A program made the translations under genes and the position numbers. Below, in pieces: positions 56,642 through 64,000 of a stretch of 64,000 nucleotides of DNA. Source of the stretch: Sclerotinia nivalis (Eukaryota > Ascomycota > Leotiomycetes > Helotiales > Sclerotiniaceae); contig JAPEIS010000006.1 of assembly GCA_029531795.1 (NCBI GenBank), forward strand, positions 2,790,001 to 2,854,000, given 5' to 3'. The notes beneath the pieces are model-generated. The model made no database searches. It was not told where the DNA came from and saw only the letters and a program-made list of their open reading frames with translations. Every line of letters begins with the position of its first letter. Within the stretch, counting starts at the first letter, position 1.

Positions 56642-59600
56642 TAATATATAAATACAACTAATGAAAGTATTAACCAATTCTTTTGTTATCAAAGATCTTG
56701 TATTTATAAAATGCTTCATTTTTGTTAATTTATAAACAATTATTAATATATATTTGTATATTGAATTATAATGTTTATAGTCTAACAAAAATGTAATATA
56801 ATCGATTGAAATATCTGGTTATAATTGGAAAGGAATAGATAACGGTTTCAGGAATCCTGAAGAGGATAATTTTGAAGATTTTATTCGAATACAGAGTTTA
56901 CAAACTTGAATATAGATATCTATTTCTTGATATATTTGTAATCATTAATAGTTTCTGAAGATCAAATCAATAGTCTTCGTATGATCAGAGTAATCAATAG
57001 GATCTGACGAATATATTCTATATAAAATTTGTATCTTCAATTCATTATCAGATAGAATCTATAGTTTTTCATAATAGTAGATTTTATTATTGTAAATATA
57101 GTAATTCTATATAACTATTTATAAGATTTTCCTGAATTCTTTTGGTTATTTGATTGTAAAGAGATCTTCGATTGTTGATATTAATTATTTGATTATATCT
57201 GATTTATTGTATATTATATCAATGAATTCATCGATAGGTTTGTCTTCAAATGGTATTGTTCAATTTATTGTAGTTAACAAAAGATTGTCTGTAAGTTCTT
57301 TGTATAGATTTATATCGAATCTATTAATAGATAAAACGATGCGTTTTTGGTTTTTTAAGTATTTGTTGTTGGGATCAGAGCTATTAGATCAATTCTTTTG
57401 TTGATGGTTCAAAGTATCTGATCGAATTGCTTTGGTTTTTGGTTGATAAATAATTCGGAAATTATATTGAAATAGGAACTTTGATTATTGTATTTGATAT
57501 TGATTTAATGTTTTCGTTGTTGTAAAGTATTCCAGATTCTTATGATCGATCAAGATTTCGAATTCCTATTGAGATTTTTGTAATTCCGATTGTTATTTTT
57601 TTATTAATTTAATAATAATTAATAGCTTTTTATTATAAATCTTGTAATTATATTCAGTAACCAAATATTTCGAAAAAAAGTATACTATTAATTATAAAAC
57701 ATTATTGTTATTATATTGAGAAAGTATTTTTTCTGAAGTTCAATTCGAAGTATCTATTTCCAATACAGTTTTTTTATTATAATTAAAATAGATAAATATT
57801 AGAATTATTGTGAATATGTTTTTTAGATTTTCGAATACTATTGTATAATTGTTCTTTTATTGCTAATTTATTTTTTTCTGTAAAAGGTTATTTAAAGGAT
57901 AGTAGATCTTTGAAAAGTCTTTTATAAATCAACAATAAAAATTTGCGAAGCCGAGGAATCGTTGTAAATCTTTAACAAATGTTAGTTGTGTTCAAAAGAT
58001 AATAGTTAATATTTTATTTTGATTTATTTTTATACTTTTGATTATAATTATAAAACTTAAATATTTCGTAGAAGTTGTTTCGAATTTGTATTTATTAATA
58101 TCGATTTGTAAGTTAATATTTTGTAGTTTCTGGATTATATTATGAATATATTCTCGATGTTGATTTTTATATTCGGAATATATAAGAATATTATCGAAAT
58201 ATATAATGCAGTATTTATTCAGTTCGTTAAACAAAATATGATTAATATAGTATTGGAATAATATTGATGTATTGTAAAGATTAAAAAGTATAATTAATGA
58301 TTCGAATAATCCAAATCGAATAATGAAAGCGGTTTTTCATTCGTTATTCTTTACAATACGAAGTTTGTTGAAAGTAGCAATAATATCTAATTTGGTATAG
58401 ATTTTTGTATTGCAAAAAGTATCCAGAGTTTCTTGAACAATTAATAAAGAATATCGGTTTTTAATAGTAATATTGTTCAAATTATAATAATCTTAATAGA
58501 TATAAATCCCTTTATTAGGTTTGATTACTAGAAGTAATAAAATTATGTTTTGTAATTTTGATTCCTGAATAAAAATTTTGATAAAGTTGTTATCGATCTA
58601 TTTTCGAATTATCTTTAATTCGCAAAGGAACAAAGGGCGATTTTTGAAATATAAAGGTTCTTTTCTAGATATTAATTTTATCTTGTAATTCTATATCCAA
58701 TATAGAGAAAATATATCTATATAACAAGATAAGAAAGCAAATAGCTTGTTTTGAAGTTACAAAGAGAGCTTTTCCCTGATCTCGATATTGAGAAATTTCT
58801 CGATATCCATCTTTATTATTTTCTGAAGGTATTCTAATTGATAACAATAATAAACAAAATTATAAAACTTTGGAGATACTTTGGTTAATGTATCAACGAT
58901 ATTGTCTTTTCCATATAATATATCCTTGAAATTTTATTCCTGAAAAGCTGAGACCATTGTTACTTTATATAAATATTCTTATCGAATAATCTTTTTTGCT
59001 TGATTTAATTCTTTCTATATAAAATATATAATCTTCACTTTATTCTATTGATAAAAAGATATAAAACTAATAGTTTATAATCAACAAATATTATCTAAAT
59101 CTAATCTTATATTGAAAGTAATTTCAATCTGCTCTTTTGGGATTAGAACTAATAACAATAATAAAGATTCATTCTTTAATAAAGATTCATTCTTTAATAT
59201 TGACTTCGGTCAACGTTATTCAGCAATCTTTTATATAGGTTTTGTTACGATCACGCAACAGTTTCGTCAAAACAAGAAACCTAAACGGAGGCGTTCTCAT
59301 TTCGAATCATTAGTATAAAAACATCATCGATCAGTTTGGAATGTTTAGTAAACAAGTTTCTTTGTATTGTTTATGAAAGAACAGAAATGATAGCGAATTA
59401 TAAACATTCTAATATCTTTTTATTGATTGAACTTAAAAGTAATAATTTATTTATGATTAGAAAGAGTAATGAAAAGTTTGGCTACGGTTTTACGACTAAT
59501 TGATTCTTTGTCTATGTGATCTTAATAGGTTTATACTGAATAGAACATCGATTCAGTATTATTTATACTTGAAATGATACTCTTTTATTGTAAACTCTTA

Positions 59601-60415
59601 TACGATAATAATTTACACCGGATATCAAAATCTTATCGATTTACAAATCGATTCTAGAATCTTCCATCGATTTATAATCTTCATCTATAGAAACTAATTC
59701 ATTATAATCTTACTTCAATAGTTTTTTTAAAACTATCTTAAAATTTTGAATATATATTTCATCGTCTTTATTTTCATCTTCGATAAATAATAATAAATAT
59801 CAGAAAGAATTCTTTTTTACATTAAAAAAGAAAGTTTTAACTAAAGATAATATATTAAAGATTTTATCGATAGATAATTTTATAGATATACTATTTTTGT
59901 ATATTTGATTTGTATATATTAGCGAAGGAATTGTTGATGTTTGTATTAGATCGAATATATTGTAAAAGCAATAATATATCATACAATATTGAAAATTGAA
60001 AGAAAGAATTATATCCTATCAGTTTATATATAGATTATAATATTATAACTATAATAATCCGAAAATAACTAGAGTTTCTTTAAAAAGTTTTATAATAAAG
60101 AATAATTATATTTCTTTATATTGTTCTATTGTTATATCTATTACGAAATAATCAATAATGATATCTATAGTATTTCCATTTGCTAAATAGAATTCACGAC
60201 GATATAGTAAGAATCAAATTGGGATATTGTTTCGGTTAACGAAAGAACGATCAGCGAATACTTTTCTTGAACATCCGCCATCAATCAAACTAATCATATT
60301 GAAGAGAGAAAAGTATATTAGAAATATAATAATTTGAACAAATAGAGATTTGTTATTTATAGAATTGAATTGTAAAGATTTTTTGTTAGTTATTGTTCGT
60401 TATATCTATTCTGTA
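56642..60415 (-). pseudogene. Element 2 pol (protease to integrase core)
   Basis: Minus-strand pieces in order: protease around 60320-60180 (LIDGG, VFADRSFVNRNNI), RT around 58450-57990 (FNELNKYCIIYFDNILIYSE, LQIDINKYKFETTSTKYLSF), and integrase core at 56788-56642 (IVYKLTKMKHFINTRSLITK). The second catalytic Asp of YxDD is Asn, and stops are frequent. The RNase H and zinc-binding integrase parts are too degraded to place exactly. The sequence upstream of the protease matches element 1 between gag and protease (CTATAAATAACAAATCT). Confidence 0.7.
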
Positions 60416-60652
60416 TGTTATGGGGTCAGGGCTGGGCCACTGGACCGGCCCCTTTAGTAGGCTCCATCTGTCCGATCCAGCACCGAACAGGGTATGCTCG
60501 ATGATCGTACCCTGTAAGAGCGTTAGGGCTCGAAATACTAGTATATACAAATATATTTAAAGGAAATGTTTTTTTTATAGAAACGTAACTTTTCGAGTTA
60601 TGTCTTATCAATAAAAGTGATTTCTGTTATCCTATCTGCTATCTCTGTGATA
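60416..60652 (+). repeat. 5' LTR of element 3
   Basis: TGTTATGGGGTCAGGGC to TCTGTGATA, 237 bases. The 3' half matches the solo LTR at 42829-43041, including TTATCAATAAAAGTGATTTC and the hairpin before it, here in mutated form. Confidence 0.8.
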
Positions 60653-60918
60653 CTATGTAGCTCTCTCCTATTTGTACCGATACTTCTATAATATCATCCC
60701 ATCCGCATCCGCTTAGCCAACCCGACTCCCCTAAAGAATTCGTTACCGTTGTAACCAATGATATTGTGATCTGATATCATTATCTCATTTTCTTTTACGA
60801 ATTCAATATAAGAATGGAAATAGAAATGATCGATCTGCAATCCATAGTTCAAAAGCTTACTCTCGATCTGCAAATCGAGAAAACTATATTTATACAATGA
60901 AAAGAAAAGAACGATAAA

Positions 60919-61900
60919 TTGATTATTCATTTGATTCAATTCCATTCCGTCCCTATTGCCCCATCTGTTTCAACCTTTACCGATCTGACCGACCCCTCGC
61001 CTTTGATTCCTATTACAATCTCAATTGCCGCTTTTGTTTTGTTGAAATCTCAATTGAATGAAAAGGTATCTGATCCTATACCGTTTAATAGAACGAAAAT
61101 CGATCTTAATCGATTTATCGATCAAATACAGAATAAAATATATGCCAATTCCGACCACTTCATTTCCCTGTATTCCTATTTGATTTATGTAACTGAAAGA
61201 TTAACTGGATTCATTGTTATACAAATTCGATTGTATAATATCAAGGGACAATTTGTTAAACTTATAGATTATGAAAATCTATTACAAATACTGAAAAAAG
61301 CTTATAAAAATCAAAACAAGCAGGCCGAGACCTGGAAACTTTTGATCAATCTAAAATAGAGGAATCAATCGTTCTATATCTTTTATACTAAGTTCCAAAG
61401 ACTAGTATTGGAAACCGGGATGGTCGACAACAACAGTATCCTAATTATCCTATTAGAACAAATCTTGTCGAGTGAACTGAAGAATCAGATTGTTACTGTT
61501 GAGCCCTTTACGGATAGTACCGATGCATTTGCTATTTTCGTACAAACATTGGAAAATCGTTGTCTGTACCTGATGGGATCGATCGGTTCCGATCGTAGCC
61601 TAATCGTTTCGCCACCCCGTATTACTATTCAAAATCTGAATCCTGTTAATTGTATCTTTGCTTTATTTCCGAATCCTATTATCCGATCTACTACTTCCAT
61701 TATGATTATACTTGCTGAAAATCCAATAGATTTCAATTTCCAAAGACGTACTAATAAATGCGAATAAGGGGAATGCTTTCGTTATGGGTTTGTCGATCAT
61801 TGTATAAAAGATTACCCGTTCCTAGATAATTGTCTTATATAAGTTAAAGCTAGCTTTATTAGTCTTGTCCCGCTATCCCCTGTTCTATTCTTCGCTCAGA
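60919..61900 (+). pseudogene. gag of element 3
   Basis: 60919-61359 reads PSVSTFTDLTDPSPLIPIT, then the capsid (FIDQIQNKIYANSDHFISLY, YVTERLTGFIVIQIRLYNIK, AETWKLLINL). After one stop (61357-61359) the same frame-like reading continues at 61408-61767 (LLEQILSSELKNQIVTVEPF, FVQTLENRCLYLMG). A CCHC knuckle near 61767-61815 (ECFRYGFVDHCIKDYP) has lost two Cys to Tyr. Confidence 0.75.
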
Positions 61901-62079
61901 TTCAATTATATATTATATCATTATACAGTCTGTCCCCTTCCAACTCCCCGAGTTCGGGAAACGGAGTCTGTTTGGTATAAGTCGTTGTCAGATAAAAGCC
62001 TTACACATATTACACTTATCCGTCGCTGTAATTCGAGGTTTATCTCTCGCTGAAGAAACAAGCAATCGAGCAAATCTAA

Positions 62080-64000
62080 TGATATTGCCTGTTATTATCC
62101 TGCCGATGCCTGATCGATCCTGTTATATTTACGCTATAGTGGATAACGGATGCGAAGGATATATTTTCGTAGATCGAAATTAGATTAAAGCTATCAAGCT
62201 CCTAATATACAAATTATCTGTTCCATTCGAAGTTATTAGATTCGATAGGAAAATATTACTTAAAAACCGAATAGATTGTTATATTTTCGTTAATTTACAA
62301 ATTAACGATTACTACGAAAAAATATCAAAAATTTATATCATTGAGTTAGCTTATTATCCAATTATCCTAAGATTAGCGTAGTTAAAAAAGCACAATCCCT
62401 ATATCGAATTCGTATTTAATATATTCCGATTTGATAGTGAATTCTATCGAAAATTCTGTAATACATTGTTACAATTATTCTGTGTAAAAGTGTTGCAGAA
62501 CGTTCTGGAGAAAGCCTGTCTGGTATACCTGCCTTTCCGTCCGGATGCCCTTCAAAGCAAGGATATCGCATTTGTATCAATAAGAGTTTGTACAATGTAT
62601 GTTCATCGCAATTATAAAATGTTCTAGATTATTATAAATCTGATTAACAATATCCTGTCCCAAAAAAAAGATTTTGTTCTATCTGATCTGCTTAAGGAAT
62701 TCCGATCCTGGATCGATATATTCTCCTTGCGAAATGTTGACAAATTGTCTCTGTATTGATTGTACAACTACGATATCCGTCTAAAGGAGGGAGTCAAATT
62801 ACTATTTGGAGCTTTTTATTTTATATCCTGAAACGAGTTTACTGTTCTGAAAGACTGGTTATCCAAGAACCTTCAAAAAAAGTTCATTTGTCTGAATTCG
62901 TCCGCTTCGGCTTCGTTTGTTTTGTTTATTAAGAAATTCGATAGAGGATTATAATTCTATATCAATTATTAGGTTTTGAATAATCTGTTAACGAAAGATC
63001 GTTACTTGTTATTGTTTACCAAAGAATCCTTGAATAATCTGAAGGGGATGAAGTTCTTTACGAAAATCAATATCATCTTTGTATTCAATAATATAAGGAT
63101 TAAGGAAGGGCAAGAATATTTAATTGTTTTCTGTATTCGTTTCGGTTTGTTTGAGATTCTGATTATACTTTTTGGATTGATCGGTGTATTTGTTATGTTT
63201 CAGTGTTTTATTAACGATATTTTGTAAGAGTATCTAGATATATTTTGTATTGTTTATTTAGATGATATTCTGATTTATAGTAGAATTCGTTTCGAGTATA
63301 TCGTTCATGTTCAAAAGGTCCTGGAAGTTTTAAGGAAGGTTGGTTTGTATATAAATCTGAAGAAGTGTGATTTTTTGAAATTTGAAACTAAATTCCTGGG
63401 CTTTATTGTAGGTCGGGAAGGTATCCGAATAGACTTCACAAAGATCAAGACGATCGTCGAATGGAAGATCCTGGTCTATTTGATAGATGTATAAACATTT
63501 ATCGGGTTTGGTAATTTCTATCGACGATTTATTTGTAGTTTTTTATCTATTATATATTCATTGATTAATCTAATCTGAAAGAACATTCTGTTTGTTTGGA
63601 GTTCTGTCTATACGAAAGCTTTTTTTGTTTTGAAGATAGTGTTTATTGAGGTATCAGTCCTAACCGCTTTCGATTGGGAAAAAGATGTGATTGTAGAGAC
63701 CGATGTATTCGATTTCGTATCTGTTGGAGTGTTATTTCAATACGACGATATAAGAATCCTGAAATTTATTGTATATTTCTTGAAAAAGTATTCGATTGTT
63801 GAATATAATTACGAGATTTACAATAAAGAATTACTAGTCATTATTCGATACTTCGAGGAATGGTATTTAGAATTAAAGAAAACGTTATTTTCGATTCAGA
63901 TAATTACAGATCACAAGAATTTGAAGTATTTTACAATTATCAAATTATTGAATCGCTGTCAAATCTGTTGATCTGAATTTCTGTTTCGATTCAATTTCAA
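62080..64000 (+). pseudogene. pol of element 3 (protease, RT, RNase H), incomplete
   Basis: Protease at about 62085-62400 (SCYIYAIVDNGCEGYIFVDR, with DNG for DSG). RT from about 62970: [30 protein letters not shown], and catalytic [12 protein letters not shown] at about 63253-63288; then [19 protein letters not shown] and FIGFGNFYRRFI. RNase H at 63630-64000 (LTAFDWEKDVIVETDVFDF, VEYNYEIYNKELLVIIRYFE, IITDHKNLKYF). Stops at 63226 and elsewhere. Cut by the window edge. Confidence 0.8.

Larger units (their letters stand above)
44975..60415 (-). mobile_element. Element 2: Ty3 chromovirus split by three insertions
   Basis: Minus-strand pol pieces line up in order across the insertions. Protease is at about 60180-60320 (SLIDGG..VFADRSFVN). 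RT is at about 57990-58450 with YFDNILIYS, where Asn replaces the second catalytic Asp. Integrase core is at 56642-56788 (YILIIVYKLTKMKHFINTRS), continuing at 54283-54950, and the chromodomain is at about 45400-45560 (VFENILDNYNEDDYHYQIK). The 3' LTR is 44975-45120. Its gag and 5' LTR lie beyond the insertion of element 3 and outside the window. Stops and AT bias show it is dead. Confidence 0.8.
60416..64000 (+). mobile_element. Element 3: Ty3-type retrotransposon, 5' part, runs off the window
   Basis: Starts with LTR 60416-60652 and continues through gag, protease, RT and RNase H on the plus strand to the window edge. It interrupts element 2 between gag and protease. The LTR and gag region is less AT-rich than the elements around it, suggesting later insertion or milder mutation, but stops are still common. 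Integrase and the 3' LTR must lie beyond 64000. Confidence 0.85.

Overview
This window is nuclear DNA of a filamentous ascomycete. The genes have short spliceosomal introns (about 47-84 bases) with GT..AG borders. Their products are typical of fungi: Zn2Cys6 regulators, an MFS sugar porter, an S10 carboxypeptidase, a HET-domain relic, and Fot1/pogo and Ty3 chromovirus transposons. A leotiomycete, perhaps of the Botrytis/Sclerotinia group, is my guess from style alone; nothing here proves it.

Bases 1-39,200 are gene-bearing and fairly ordinary. In order: a Zn2Cys6 regulator (+, 2103-4264); a decayed small ORF (+, 6117-6404); a second Zn2Cys6 regulator with six exons (+, 6992-9445); a five-repeat lectin-like propeller protein (+, 9678-10430); a small Tyr/Pro- and Asn-rich protein (-, 11848-12521); a T5orf172/MUG113-like protein (-, 13657-15069); a coiled-coil protein (-, 17046-17942); a basic protein of unknown function with a probable GC-AG intron (-, 19174-21268); a WDR70-type WD40 protein (-, 22439-24232) divergent from a NIPA-type magnesium transporter (+, 24786-26945); a secreted serine carboxypeptidase (-, 29091-30681); a sugar porter (-, 32545-34327); and a charged coiled-coil protein whose 5' end is disturbed (-, 37504 to about 39209). 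Intergenic stretches are long and rich in simple repeats, polypurine tracts and a few strong hairpins.

From about 39,290 to the right edge the base composition falls to strongly AT-rich. The sequence becomes a nest of transposable elements carrying the scars of C-to-T mutation in CpA context (RIP-like): Gln/Trp to stop, His and Cys to Tyr. A broken HET-domain gene (41,030-41,330) lies at its left edge. The nesting can be read from target-site duplications and from coding parts that resume across insertions. The oldest visible pieces are a minus-strand chromovirus 3' part (about 42,000-43,220) and a plus-strand gag-like segment (43,782-44,940). A minus-strand Ty3 element (element 2, 3' LTR at 44,975-45,120, running off beyond 60,415) lies next to the latter. 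Element 2 was hit three times: by a complete plus-strand Ty3 chromovirus (element 1, 45,665-54,277, TSD GATAT), by a 1.68 kb gag-only Copia-like element (54,956-56,636, TSD ACTAT), and by another plus-strand Ty3 element (element 3, from 60,416 past the window end). Element 1 was itself hit by a 1.85 kb Fot1/pogo-type DNA transposon (47,616-49,467, TSD TA). A GC-rich, unmutated solo LTR (42,829-43,041, TSD ATATT) stands out in the AT-rich block.

The genes do not form an obvious pathway or cluster. The most unusual material is the transposon nest, above all the small gag-only Copia-like element and the solo LTR with a hairpin whose pairing is largely kept in a mutated relative. The two hairpins and the shared element ends between 28 kb and 40 kb come next. 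I see no clear evidence of a new defence or metabolic system.
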